Shown: positions 1 to 9,128 of the stretch, piece by piece
Numbering within the stretch: position 1 is the first letter of the stretch
Layout: every line of letters starts with the position of its first letter
Assembly (NCBI RefSeq): GCF_011064285.1
Contig: NZ_CP049332.1
Coordinates: forward strand, 1,178,001 to 1,242,000
Length of the DNA stretch: 64,000 bases
Source: Vibrio ziniensis
Lineage (GTDB): Bacteria > Pseudomonadota > Gammaproteobacteria > Enterobacterales > Vibrionaceae
Reading direction: 5' to 3'
The notes under the pieces: model-generated
The model's input: the letters and a program-made list of their open reading frames with translations, nothing else
The model's database searches: none
What the model was told of the DNA's origin: nothing
Program-made: the position numbers and the translations under genes

Positions 1-710
1 CGCTACCGATCGTTGCTGCGGTTGCTTCAGCTGGTATTGTGATTGGCATTCTCAACCTAACGGGTATGGGATTAATGGTGTCGGGTTTGATCATTGAAGT
101 CGGTGACGGAAACCTATGGAGTGTTCTGCTGTTAACTGCTCTAGCCTCATTCATATTAGGGATGGGATTGCCAACTTCAGCAGCGTATTTGTTACTTGCA
201 GTGTTGGTTGCTCCGGCGATGACGCAGCTAGGAATGGAAACACTCTCTGCACACATGTTCATCTTCTACTTTGGCTTGGTGTCAGCAATCACACCACCTG
301 TAGCACTAGCAGCTTATGCAGCAGCCACTATTTCTGGAGCTTCTGCAAATGAAACAGCTGTCGAGTCGATGCGATTGGGTTTTGTTAAGTTACTGGTGCC
401 GTTCCTGTTCGTCACCATGCCGGGAATTCTGTTGATAGGTGATTCACTGAGTATCTTTATCGCAATTACCCTCGCGTCACTAGCAACAGTTTCTATGAGC
501 ATTGGTTTCTCTGGTTGGTTGGGTATTCCATTAACTTGGGCAAAACGATTCGGCTTTGTTATTGCAGCAGTGCTGATTGCATGGCCAGAAGCGGCCAGCA
601 ATTTCGATACTCATATCGTTGTCCTCCGCCTGACAGGTTTAGCTGTATTTATCGCACTTAGCTTTGTGCTAAGTCCGCTTTGCAAGAGATGCAAAACCCA
701 AACAGCTTAA
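1..710 (+). CDS. TRAP transporter fused permease, C-terminal part
   Basis: The frame is open from the window edge (first full codon at base 3), so this is the last ~236 residues of a longer inner-membrane protein. The visible part is almost all hydrophobic helices, with the GMGLPTSAAY and SAITPPVALAAYAAA stretches typical of the DctM-like half of TRAP permeases. The late helix block ending in SPLCKRCKTQTA fits the 4TM/12TM fused (DctQM) type that works with TAXI-family binding proteins. It would import an organic acid or similar solute using an ion gradient. The binding-protein gene must lie upstream, outside the window. A good terminator follows. Family is fairly sure; substrate unknown. Confidence 0.85.
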   Translation, partial: LPIVAAVASAGIVIGILNLTGMGLMVSGLIIEVGDGNLWSVLLLTALASFILGMGLPTSAAYLLLAVLVAPAMTQLGMETLSAHMFIFYFGLVSAITPPVALAAYAAATISGASANETAVESMRLGFVKLLVPFLFVTMPGILLIGDSLSIFIAITLASLATVSMSIGFSGWLGIPLTWAKRFGFVIAAVLIAWPEAASNFDTHIVVLRLTGLAVFIALSFVLSPLCKRCKTQTA

Positions 711-730
711 ACAAGATTACAGAGATAAGT

Positions 731-755
731 AAAAGGCACCCTAAGGTGCCTTTTT
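731..755 (+). terminator. Rho-independent terminator after the TRAP permease
   Basis: GGCACC-CTAA-GGTGCC stem with a flanking A-run before and T-run after, 20 bases past the permease stop. The A/T flanks could also make it work for the convergent gene on the other strand. Confidence 0.85.
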
Positions 756-826
756 GATTAATGGTGATTTAAATTTTACTTCAAGCTCAAATATCAGCTG
801 CTTAACCTGTTGTCAGGACTTGCTTT

Positions 827-2095
827 TTAACGTGTTAAACGAGCCAACATTCGATTTGCTTTACTGATGAAACTTTTCGCTGCTTTTTCAGGAGTTGATT
901 CACCGTAGTCAATCGCTTGAAGTTCTTCACTGAAAATATCGATTAACTGCGCATTGTCGGTGTACGGCGTTGAGGCGATTATTTGAGGTAAAGATAGTGC
1001 TTGCTGGTAACCAGCAAACGCTAAATTAGATTCGTCTAGTGTGCCTTCACTCTTAAGTACCTTCATACCTGAACTGCTCAACGGTATACCACGAGTTAAT
1101 CCCAATGCTTTGATACCATCCGTGTCGTTAAGCAGGAAGTTTATTAGTTTAGCCGCTTCTGCAGGATGCTTGGAATTTCTCCCCACTGAAAACATCATTG
1201 ACGGACGAGATAGCAGACCTGCGTCTTTAGCACCTTTAGCCATCGGGTAAGGAGCTAGGTCTAAAGTTAGATTGTCTGTATATTTTGTGATAGCGGAATC
1301 CCACATATATACGCCTCCAAACTCGCCACTGAGCCATGGGCGCATTTCGTACAAATTCGCTTTACCATAAGAAGCAAACTCTTTAGTCGATGGGAATACA
1401 TGATTATTCACTTGCTGTACATACAGTTTGAAGAAACTGGTCATCTCTTCAGGAGTGAAGTTAATTTTTCCATCTGTCGACAATATGTCTTTGTTCATGG
1501 TTTGAATCATGTATGAACGATTCATCGCAAACACGTCATGCGCTTCCAAAACAATTGGGAAATATTTGTCACCGAGTTTCGATTGGAAAGCTTTACCCGC
1601 AGCCATGAGTTCATCCCAGTTATTGGGATAAGCTACTCCTGCCTTCGTCCAAGTGTCGTGATTGTAAAAGAAAACGCGTGAAGTCATGCTAACTGGAATA
1701 CCGTTTAACTTATCGCCAAACGTTACTGTGTTTAACGCCGCCGGTGCAAAGTTTTCTAAAGCGATTTCAGGTTTGACCTTTTTAAGATCATAAAAACCAT
1801 TACCGTCTTTAGAAAAGATTGGCATCCAGTTTAAATTTGTTTGCATAACATCTGGTTCAGTGTTTCCCGCAATCTGTGTTGTTAAGCGAGTCAATGCCCC
1901 ATCCCATCCAGTGTATTCAGCTTTTACTTTTATATCAGGATGGGCAGCTTCAAATCGCTCAATAGCTGCATTTGTTGCTTGATGTCGTTCGTTCCCTCCC
2001 CACCAAGACATTCGCAGTTCAATCTCTGCAAACGCACTCGCAGATATAATGGCTAATGTTAATGACGTAACGGTCGTTACCAATTTAGTTTTCAT
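827..2095 (-). CDS. ABC transporter sugar-binding protein (family 1), possibly oligogalacturonide
   Basis: Periplasmic solute-binding protein, 422 residues. I place the start at the ATG at 2095 because AAGGACGAG lies just upstream and the protein then begins with a normal signal peptide (MKTKLVTTVTSLTLAIISASAFA, cut before EIELRMSWWGG). The mature start and the segment DVMQTNLNWMPIF fit extracellular solute-binding family 1, which delivers sugars to ABC importers. No permease or ATPase gene is next to it. Its partner downstream in the other direction of reading is a GH28 pectin-type enzyme (2203-3537, same strand, upstream of this gene in transcription), so a galacturonide ligand such as that of TogB is a reasonable guess. 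The ligand assignment is inference from context only. Confidence 0.8.
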   Translation of the reverse strand: MKTKLVTTVTSLTLAIISASAFAEIELRMSWWGGNERHQATNAAIERFEAAHPDIKVKAEYTGWDGALTRLTTQIAGNTEPDVMQTNLNWMPIFSKDGNGFYDLKKVKPEIALENFAPAALNTVTFGDKLNGIPVSMTSRVFFYNHDTWTKAGVAYPNNWDELMAAGKAFQSKLGDKYFPIVLEAHDVFAMNRSYMIQTMNKDILSTDGKINFTPEEMTSFFKLYVQQVNNHVFPSTKEFASYGKANLYEMRPWLSGEFGGVYMWDSAITKYTDNLTLDLAPYPMAKGAKDAGLLSRPSMMFSVGRNSKHPAEAAKLINFLLNDTDGIKALGLTRGIPLSSSGMKVLKSEGTLDESNLAFAGYQQALSLPQIIASTPYTDNAQLIDIFSEELQAIDYGESTPEKAAKSFISKANRMLARLTR

Positions 2096-2202
2096 GAACT
2101 CGTCCTTATTTCCATTACACAATTATTTCACGTACATTTACCATATTAATATTGCCTATAACTAATACAGAAAACATTAATATCTTTTATTAAAAATAAC
2201 TA

Positions 2203-3537
2203 TCACTTGACTATATAAATATCATTATCTTTATTCCAAACATTACTATCAGAGTTTTCTCGGATTACCTTTAAGTTATTAACCTCAAATTCAGTAACAC
2301 CAAAGGAATAAATAGCTGGAATACCATTCTTATATATTTCCACACCAAAAGGTTTTTTTGTTTCAGGATTAATTTTATAGCTATTATCTAGTCCCATCCC
2401 TGTGGGTGTATCTGGATTACACGGTGGACGAATATCGTAATAACCAAAATCATCATGATCTGTGTGAATTTGCGTTAATGTTATCCCATTAAATTCGATA
2501 CCTGACACCGCATGTTCAATTTCACTGTAAAGACTAATCGCCCCATGGCATTCACCAGAAATATTTGAGAAAGTAATATTTTCAATATTCCCCGGTCTAA
2601 TTGCTGGATCTCGATATCTTACACTGATACCAATTGGCTCAGCTTTTCCCCAATGATGAGGTACACACAAACGACTTTCGAAAATAATATTTGAAAACAT
2701 CATTTGACGTAGATTTCCACCGTCTCTAGATACCAGTGCAATTGCACGATTCGAATCAAATATGGAAATGTTGCTGACAAGTACACTTTCTACATTGCCG
2801 AACGTTTCCGTTCCCACTTTAATTGCAGCCCCACGAGAACGGATTACGCAATTGGTTACTGTCACATGCTTAGTATCCTGGCATCCTTGCACCTTCTTTC
2901 TGGTGGTTTTAATGCAAACGCCATCATCCGCCGCGCTAAGGAAACAGTTCGCTATCCGTACATACTGACAACTATCAATATCAATAGAATCCGTGTTGGG
3001 TAGATATAGGTGATTGTTTACCTTAACGTTGTCTATAGCAACGTTGCTACAACACACCAAGTGTATAGTCCACATCGGAGAACGCTGGATAGTGAAGTCA
3101 TTAAGTGTGACATTGTCACACCCTTCCAACACAAGCATTCTTGGGCGCTCAACTTTAGGCATACGATAGCCAGCGTCATCAGCATGTTGAGAGAACCATT
3201 TTGAATCTTGACCTTCTATCAAACCTTTACCGCAGATCTTGATGTTACTTTTCCCCTTAGCATACAGAAGAGCCCGATAAGAAAGTTCAGCCATAGACTG
3301 TGTAGTGATGTGGTAATAGTCTTCAATGTTTTCACTTGCAACAATCTCAGCGCCAGCCTCTAAACTCAGCACTAGATTGGATGGCAAACTGAGACTTGCA
3401 CATAAGTATCGACCTGCAGGGATTCTTAACTCTCCGCCTCCAGCAGATTGAATGGCATCAAGTTTTTTTTGTATTTGTTCCGTGACTAAGTTTTCTGCAG
3501 AACGACATATTTCTGGGTCATCTAGATATATAAACAT
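2203..3537 (-). CDS. Glycoside hydrolase family 28 (polygalacturonase-like), cytoplasmic
   Basis: Parallel beta-helix (pectin-lyase-like fold) protein of 444 residues with the GH28 hallmarks NTDSIDIDSC and AADDGVCIKTT, which carry the catalytic aspartates. Where classical polygalacturonases have Gly-His-Gly, this protein has SRGAAIKVGTE, so the usual active-site His is missing; several bacterial GH28 subgroups share that form. There is no signal peptide, so it should act in the cytoplasm on imported oligosaccharides, probably releasing galacturonate-type units. It is transcribed toward the binding-protein gene (107 bases between them) and is divergent from the 3598 gene. Family assignment is solid; exact substrate is not. 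Confidence 0.85.
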   Translation of the reverse strand: MFIYLDDPEICRSAENLVTEQIQKKLDAIQSAGGGELRIPAGRYLCASLSLPSNLVLSLEAGAEIVASENIEDYYHITTQSMAELSYRALLYAKGKSNIKICGKGLIEGQDSKWFSQHADDAGYRMPKVERPRMLVLEGCDNVTLNDFTIQRSPMWTIHLVCCSNVAIDNVKVNNHLYLPNTDSIDIDSCQYVRIANCFLSAADDGVCIKTTRKKVQGCQDTKHVTVTNCVIRSRGAAIKVGTETFGNVESVLVSNISIFDSNRAIALVSRDGGNLRQMMFSNIIFESRLCVPHHWGKAEPIGISVRYRDPAIRPGNIENITFSNISGECHGAISLYSEIEHAVSGIEFNGITLTQIHTDHDDFGYYDIRPPCNPDTPTGMGLDNSYKINPETKKPFGVEIYKNGIPAIYSFGVTEFEVNNLKVIRENSDSNVWNKDNDIYIVK

Positions 3538-3597
3538 TTATTTTCTTACCTTAATAGCTATAATCAAAATCTCGATATTCGTCATGTGCTTATAAAA

Positions 3598-5178
3598 ATG
3601 AAAAAAGTGCCAAATTTTTTGATGGAATTAAATACTCAATTCATATGGGATTGGAATTGGTTTACCAATTGCGTGTCCCACGCAGAACAATTTGGTTACA
3701 CAGGCATAATTATTCACCAGCAAGAACTACTCTCTATTATTGTTTCTCCATCAAAAACTTCTGTTCATGCGCATAACGAGAATTTAATTCATCAGAGAAA
3801 CCACGCACTTCATTATTTAAAAAGAATTTCCGAATATCTATCGAATAGAAAACTCTCATTTTGGCTTCAAGGTGAAGCAACCCCACAAGATGATATAGTC
3901 AATCGAAAATTTCCTGAATTTAATTCAGACAACCCTTTTAATGATAATTTTTGGACAGAGTTTTATTCATCGTTCCTAAATTCTATCTTTAATTATGTAC
4001 CCAAATTTGATGGCATAATTCTGAGTTTAACTATGCCCGACTTTCAGCCTGATAATTGGCATGACTCGTTGCATCAAATGTGGCAGCAGCTGCGTCAGCA
4101 AGGAAAAAAGCTCGTACTGCGAGATTTTATCGACACCGGTTGGCCAAGACGCCAACTTCCTTTAATTCTTTCTAAACTACCAAACGATGTCAGAGCATCT
4201 TTCAAACCAACAGAGTTAGATTTCCATCCTGGGTTCGCAAACCATCCACACATTGATATGGTGCCAAATAACAAGAAATGGCTCGAATATGATTTGTGGG
4301 GCACAGGATACGGTTGGTCATTTCTCCCTTGTTACTTATCCGATGAGATCCAACAGCGTATTAACTGGGCAATGAGTCTTGAAGGTGAAGGCATAGAAGC
4401 CATTACAACCCGAGTGTGTTGGCAATGGATGCCCAGCAGAACAACCTTTGACTCTATAAACCTTATTAATCTGATTGGATTAAGCCTCTTTCACTCTGGT
4501 GAAGAAAACCTAAATACACAACTGGAGACCGATTGGCTCAAAATGTCCGGTGTGCATTTTCAATCTTCAATTGATAAACAACTTTTCTTCAATTCTATTC
4601 GCTCAAGTCACTCTTGGTTTATGAGTACTCCTAACATTCTTGGGCGTCGTTTACATTATCAAAGTCAGATTCCTCAAAGCCTTGCTCACGCCCGTCAATT
4701 AATGCACATGGATACTCGTAGTGCCAGATGGCAACTCTCTTTTGAGCCATTTTTGCCAGCAGACGACAAAGCGACTGGGCAGAAACAACGAGAACTTGTC
4801 TCTCTAGAGAAGGAAAATGCATCCTTCATTGCTCACTCTGAACTGCATCGTTTAATAGCTATGAAACCGACTGTCTTTGATCCTCATGGCTATTTCGAAC
4901 AAGCTTTGGATGCTTGGAAAATTGCCAACATCTATAGCGAAATGTTCACTGCGGTATCACTCTCAACGACAGAAGCTATCTGGAAAGAGCAGTATGAATC
5001 TACCAATGGTAGTACCTCCAATCAGCAGCTTAAATCGCAAAATGAACTTCTAATACTCGCTGACAAATTAGATCATTTCTGCCAATCACGTAATGCACCG
5101 ACTGAATTGACTTTACCTTTATTGCTCAGCGCAGAACGACTAGCCGACTTTGCCTATTCACTCACCATCAGTCCGTGA
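3598..5178 (+). CDS. Hypothetical protein, possible TIM-barrel sugar enzyme
   Basis: A 526-residue soluble protein that I do not recognise with certainty. There is no signal peptide. The first ~300 residues alternate hydrophobic strands and helices in a way that suggests a beta/alpha barrel (GYTGIIIHQ, KLSFWLQGE, FDGIILSLTMPDF, GKKLVLRDFIDTGWP, EAITTRVCWQWMP); the rest is helical. Acidic and aromatic residues at strand ends (QGEATPQ, LRDF, EYDLWGTGYGW) resemble glycosidases of the glucuronidase type, but I see no diagnostic motif. Its location, divergent from the GH28 gene with only 60 bases between, argues for a role in the same uronide or pectin pathway. An in-frame GTG lies at 3586; neither start has a clear ribosome binding site. 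Confidence 0.6.
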   Translation: MKKVPNFLMELNTQFIWDWNWFTNCVSHAEQFGYTGIIIHQQELLSIIVSPSKTSVHAHNENLIHQRNHALHYLKRISEYLSNRKLSFWLQGEATPQDDIVNRKFPEFNSDNPFNDNFWTEFYSSFLNSIFNYVPKFDGIILSLTMPDFQPDNWHDSLHQMWQQLRQQGKKLVLRDFIDTGWPRRQLPLILSKLPNDVRASFKPTELDFHPGFANHPHIDMVPNNKKWLEYDLWGTGYGWSFLPCYLSDEIQQRINWAMSLEGEGIEAITTRVCWQWMPSRTTFDSINLINLIGLSLFHSGEENLNTQLETDWLKMSGVHFQSSIDKQLFFNSIRSSHSWFMSTPNILGRRLHYQSQIPQSLAHARQLMHMDTRSARWQLSFEPFLPADDKATGQKQRELVSLEKENASFIAHSELHRLIAMKPTVFDPHGYFEQALDAWKIANIYSEMFTAVSLSTTEAIWKEQYESTNGSTSNQQLKSQNELLILADKLDHFCQSRNAPTELTLPLLLSAERLADFAYSLTISP

Positions 5179-5515
5179 TTAATAAGTTATCTCACCACAT
5201 TCTTTTTTGCATAATCACCATTGAGTAATTTAGTCGGAAAAAATAACGAACCACTACAAACGTGACCTCAGCCAAAGATTATTAAAGTTTAGTGTTACTG
5301 ACATCACAGTCACCACTAAAAAAAGTGTGAGTTAAGTAACTTTGGTAGAGAAAGCCGTCTCTATTCGATCGATTTACTATCCTAAATGTAAAAATACGTA
5401 AGATTGATGTATCAATATATTTGATGCAGTTAAATTATGAACTAGAAAATATATGAACAGTAATTCAACGTCATAGCTTGTGGTGCATCACACTCCATGC
5501 CTGATAGAGGACTTT
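5179..5515. other. Intergenic region, no gene seen
   Basis: About 340 AT-rich bases between the 3598 gene and the esterase lipoprotein. No convincing small reading frame or terminator was found. A short palindrome TTGAT-GT-ATCAA near 5404-5415 and a nearby TTTGATGCA could be regulator sites for the downstream gene, but this is only suggestive. Confidence 0.4.
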
Positions 5516-7516
5516 ATGAAACCAATTCACGCGCTTACCTTTTCACTTCTTGCCGCCACTCTCTTTTTAACTGGATGCGAATCTAAAGCCCCTGAAACTA
5601 CAGGTGCAGAGTATGTAGCACTTTATGAAGAGGCTAACGCACTTGGTAAAGATACCGAAGCACTCTCCTACCTTAAAAAGGCGGCTGAAACGGGAGATGC
5701 AACTGCGGAATCTCGTCTTGGAGACGCTTATTTGCATCAGCGTTACGGTCTGAACAACCCAACACTAGGCTTTACCTATGTGCAAAGCGCAGCGGAAAAA
5801 GGCGAAGCCAGAGCCATGACCAATTTAGGGATTCTTTATCTAAATGGTGAAGTAGTTGAACAAAACTACCCCCTCGCTTATCAGTGGTTCGAAAAAGCAC
5901 ATGCCAGTGGGGATATGAAAGCTCCACGCTATTTAGGGATCATTTATGAAAAGGGATTGGGCAAAACTCCAGACTATGTAAAAGCATCTACTTTTTATAA
6001 AGCCGCTGCGGATAAAGGTGACATTACCTCTCAGTACAATCTGGCACATCTTTATGAAGCTGGCTTAGGTGTGGACCAGAGCTGGACTAAGGCGATAGAT
6101 CTTTATGAACAATCAGCTACTCGAGGGGATATCATCAGCATGCCAGCAATGGTTGCACTCGGTAAAATCTACGAAAGCGGAACTGGCGTTGAAAAAGATG
6201 TTGAGCAAGCATTAGTTTGGTACAACAAAGCCGCTAATCTTGGCGACCAAGAAGCCAAAATTAAAGTAGGTCAGTATCAATACCCCAATAGCCCTTACAT
6301 AATGAATGTAAATACACTCGTTAAGGTAATTGGCGATGGCCAAAAAGTCGCGGGGGTTGCTATTGAGTACAGCTCTAATATCGATTCAAGTTCACTTCAA
6401 TTAATTGATTTTCATGTGAGTGGTAGAGAGATCACATCCGTATATCTCAGCAAACAAGCCGTTTTAGGTCTCCCTATGGATAGCGGTTCATTCGTGATTG
6501 TTGAGCTAAAAACAGACATTGATCCTGCTAGTAGCCAAATGGGTGGAGGTCCTCAAGATCAAGCGAAAGGCAGCGGGAGTTCTAATCAAGGACCGGGACC
6601 AGGCGGACCGAAAATGGGACAAATTTCAGATAAGCCAGCTGAAGCCGTGACTCTAACTAGCAGTATCTCTCAGGTAGGTGATGTTTCACTGACAGATGGA
6701 ACGCTGGTGAAATCAACTAAAGAGGTTCTCAATAGTAATCACACTCTTAATCCTGACATTGCAGATTTTCAACAATTGACCTTTCACGATAGTCAGTTCA
6801 ACAAAGATCTGATGTACAACTTGTTCGTTCCCAAAAATTACGATCCGAAGAAGTCTTATCCTCTAGTGCTATTCATGCACGATGCGGGAGTGGTCAGCAA
6901 TAATCCGATTGAAACCCTAACGCAAGGATTAGGTGCAGTTGTCTGGGCTTCAGATAAAGACCAAACGCTGAATGAGAGTTTTGTACTTGCGCCGCAATAT
7001 ACCTCTGTAATGACAGACGATACAGGCGCGGTATCTGATGACATGGATATCACTGTTAATTTGATTAAAGACCTAGTGACCAAATATTCCATCGACACAA
7101 ATCGACTATATAACACAGGGCAATCGATGGGAGGAATGATATCCATTGCTATGGATATCAAATACCCAGACTTATTTGCTGCATCTTTGCTTGTCGCGTG
7201 TCAGTGGAACCCTGACTTAGTTGCACCGCTCGTAAACAAACCGCTTTGGATCATCGTGTCCCAAGGCGATACAAAAGCGAATCCAGGAATGGAAGCGATT
7301 ACCAGTGTGCTTGCGCAGAATGGAGCAACAATAGCTAAGGCTTCATGGAACGCTGAAGCTAAGCCTAGCGAACTGGCAAACAATGTGGAGCAGATGCTAA
7401 GCAAAAATGCATCGGTCAATTATTCCGTATTCGATGGCGGTAGCCATACTTATACTTGGCAATACGCCTATTCGATTGAAGGTGTACGCGAATGGTTGTT
7501 CAAACAACATAAATAG
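5516..7516 (+). CDS. Lipoprotein with Sel1 repeats, EstA Ig-like domain and esterase domain
   Basis: A 666-residue three-part protein. It starts at the ATG at 5516 (AGAGGA seven bases upstream), giving a lipoprotein signal ending in LFLTGC, so it should be anchored in the outer or inner membrane facing the periplasm. Residues ~30-250 hold about six Sel1-type helical repeats (for example AEKGEARAMTNLGILYLNG), a scaffold for protein contacts. A beta-rich segment (~265-360) resembles the Ig-like N-terminal domain of EstA-type esterases. After a Gly/Pro-rich linker comes an alpha/beta hydrolase of the PHB-depolymerase/esterase-D kind: nucleophile Ser537 in GQSMGG, an acid in VSQGDTKAN and a His in FDGGSHTYTW. 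Ester substrate unknown. The fusion with Sel1 repeats is unusual to me. Probably first gene of a small operon with 7540 and 7992. Confidence 0.8.
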   Translation: MKPIHALTFSLLAATLFLTGCESKAPETTGAEYVALYEEANALGKDTEALSYLKKAAETGDATAESRLGDAYLHQRYGLNNPTLGFTYVQSAAEKGEARAMTNLGILYLNGEVVEQNYPLAYQWFEKAHASGDMKAPRYLGIIYEKGLGKTPDYVKASTFYKAAADKGDITSQYNLAHLYEAGLGVDQSWTKAIDLYEQSATRGDIISMPAMVALGKIYESGTGVEKDVEQALVWYNKAANLGDQEAKIKVGQYQYPNSPYIMNVNTLVKVIGDGQKVAGVAIEYSSNIDSSSLQLIDFHVSGREITSVYLSKQAVLGLPMDSGSFVIVELKTDIDPASSQMGGGPQDQAKGSGSSNQGPGPGGPKMGQISDKPAEAVTLTSSISQVGDVSLTDGTLVKSTKEVLNSNHTLNPDIADFQQLTFHDSQFNKDLMYNLFVPKNYDPKKSYPLVLFMHDAGVVSNNPIETLTQGLGAVVWASDKDQTLNESFVLAPQYTSVMTDDTGAVSDDMDITVNLIKDLVTKYSIDTNRLYNTGQSMGGMISIAMDIKYPDLFAASLLVACQWNPDLVAPLVNKPLWIIVSQGDTKANPGMEAITSVLAQNGATIAKASWNAEAKPSELANNVEQMLSKNASVNYSVFDGGSHTYTWQYAYSIEGVREWLFKQHK

Positions 7517-7539
7517 CGTGCAACATATTGAGATTTAAA

Positions 7540-7995
7540 ATGGCTAAATTTTTCAGTGTCATCATCAAGTTACTGACTGGTGTGTTTATTTCAGCGGCGC
7601 TCACTCTGCTGCTGATTATGTTCACGCCCAGCATATTTAACAAAGCTCTCGGTCTATGGATTGAAACGTTACCGAGCTTTAAATATGTCAGTTATCAAGT
7701 TACCTCCAAACAGGAATTGGCGGACCGTTTTGGTCTAGAAACAAAAGATGATGACGTTGCTCTATTTAGTCAGCTACAAGACTCATTGCCTGATACCAAA
7801 GATAAAAGTTCGCCGTTTTTTAGATTTTTAACCGTACACGCATACCCTACTCCCTGTAGTTTCACGCTCATTGGTATCCACCGCACGATTGATGTCACAT
7901 GGCAAATTGAAGGACTTAGATGTAAAGGCAAAGAAGCGTGTGAGCTAGCAAAAACTCAGCAAATCTGCCCAGACAAAAAGAAGCATGACAAATGA
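7540..7995 (+). CDS. Hypothetical membrane-anchored protein
   Basis: A 151-residue protein with one N-terminal membrane segment (KLLTGVFISAALTLLLIMF) and a polar remainder that probably faces the periplasm. Four Cys are present (PTPCSF, LRCKGKEAC, QQICPDK), compatible with disulfides. I do not recognise the family. It begins 23 bases after the esterase lipoprotein and overlaps the next gene by four bases (ATGA), so all three are likely co-transcribed. A TTG codon at 7528 is in frame, but the ATG at 7540 gives a more ordinary N-terminus. Confidence 0.6.
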   Translation: MAKFFSVIIKLLTGVFISAALTLLLIMFTPSIFNKALGLWIETLPSFKYVSYQVTSKQELADRFGLETKDDDVALFSQLQDSLPDTKDKSSPFFRFLTVHAYPTPCSFTLIGIHRTIDVTWQIEGLRCKGKEACELAKTQQICPDKKKHDK

Positions 7996-8546
7996 GAGAG
8001 AAAATTAAACTGTTATGCTGGTTAACTTCCGCAATATTAGCGATCTACGGGATGCAGCAAATCTATAGCACCTATAGCTTAGGAGACATGCAGCATATGA
8101 TTAGCCTGTATTTTATCCCAATATTAAGTTGCTATATTGTTCTCATATCTATTCGTGGGATTCTCTTTATACCGACTATGCCGGTCATACTCTTGATGGC
8201 AAGTGCCGTAGATAATGTTTTAATGTTAGTCGTTACACTAACCGCAACTTGCTTTTCAAGTTACCTTGTATGTATCGCGGTCGACTATATGGGGTTTAAG
8301 TCTCGGATTGAAAACATGTCATCTAAATCTGTTAAGAAAGCGCAAAGCTGGGTGCAGAATTATGGCATTGTTGCGATTGCAGGGTGGGCTTTTTTCCCAT
8401 TTGTGTTTACTGAAATCATCGTTTATTTAGCAAGGATTGCCGGAATATCCAAGCAGCAGATCATTCTATCCGTTGCTCTCGGAGAGGGATTAATGTTATG
8501 TCTTTTAGTTTACATTACCGATTGGTTTATTAATCTTACAGCATAA
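7992..8546 (+). CDS. VTT/DedA-like inner-membrane protein
   Basis: A 184-residue protein with about five membrane helices. The segment SIRGILFIPTMPVILLMASA and the later VQNYGIVAIAGWAFFPFVFTEIIVYLARIAG resemble the two re-entrant regions of the VTT/SNARE-associated (TVP38/DedA) family, which move or scramble lipids. The match is by eye and partial. It overlaps the preceding gene by four bases, so translation is probably coupled. No experimental function can be proposed beyond membrane lipid handling. Confidence 0.55.
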   Translation: MREKIKLLCWLTSAILAIYGMQQIYSTYSLGDMQHMISLYFIPILSCYIVLISIRGILFIPTMPVILLMASAVDNVLMLVVTLTATCFSSYLVCIAVDYMGFKSRIENMSSKSVKKAQSWVQNYGIVAIAGWAFFPFVFTEIIVYLARIAGISKQQIILSVALGEGLMLCLLVYITDWFINLTA

Positions 8547-8706
8547 TCATAAAATACAACTCACGCCAATATATAAACTAAAGAATTAAAATATGAATAC
8601 TTTTGTAAATTAACAATTGGCTGATGTAAATATATGTAATTATAATTAACCCACAAAAAATAACCTTTATATTTATAATGTTTATTATATTAACGAGGTT
8701 AGGTAT

Positions 8707-9075
8707 ATGTTTAAACCAACACAAAAATCATGGCTAAGTCCCTTTTTGATGATCACTTATATTGCAACATCAATCACAGGTGTATTGATGTTATTTCACA
8801 TAAAATTCCCAGGTTTATATCCCGTACATGAGTGGGTTGGCCTTGCATTTGTAATTGCTGGCATCATCCATATCGTTTTAAATTGGAAAATGTTTGCTTC
8901 CTATTTTAGTAAACTCAATTTAAGAGCAAATGCTACCTATGGCACTGTTATCGCATTGGTTCTCGTGGTCGTTATTGCTTTTGCAATTCCTTCGAATGGA
9001 CACGGTGATCACAGTAAATATCATGCGAATGCAGGCAGCACTTCACAATCGCTAGCCATTCCAAAACAATCTTAA
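8707..9075 (+). CDS. DUF4405-family membrane protein
   Basis: A 122-residue protein with three membrane helices and His residues placed near the membrane faces (LMLFHIKF, YPVHEWVG, GIIHIVLNWKMF). This is the pattern of the DUF4405 family, small proteins related to cytochrome b-type heme-binding membrane subunits; heme binding here is inference. The C-terminal tail is His-rich (GHGDHSKYH). GAGGTTAGGT precedes the ATG. The 160 bases upstream are very AT-rich and hold its promoter, so it seems to be a separate transcription unit, ended by the hairpin at 9081. Confidence 0.7.
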   Translation: MFKPTQKSWLSPFLMITYIATSITGVLMLFHIKFPGLYPVHEWVGLAFVIAGIIHIVLNWKMFASYFSKLNLRANATYGTVIALVLVVVIAFAIPSNGHGDHSKYHANAGSTSQSLAIPKQS

Positions 9076-9080
9076 ACAAA

Positions 9081-9112
9081 AAAGCTAGTAGAATCTCTTA
9101 TCTACTAGCTTT
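9081..9112. terminator. Bidirectional terminator between convergent genes
   Basis: A perfect 12-bp inverted repeat (AAAGCTAGTAGA / TCTACTAGCTTT) with an 8-base loop and A-rich left and T-rich right flank. It lies between the DUF4405 gene and the convergent DUF1090 gene, so it can end both transcripts. Confidence 0.85.
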
Positions 9113-9128
9113 TCTTTAACATTCACAA

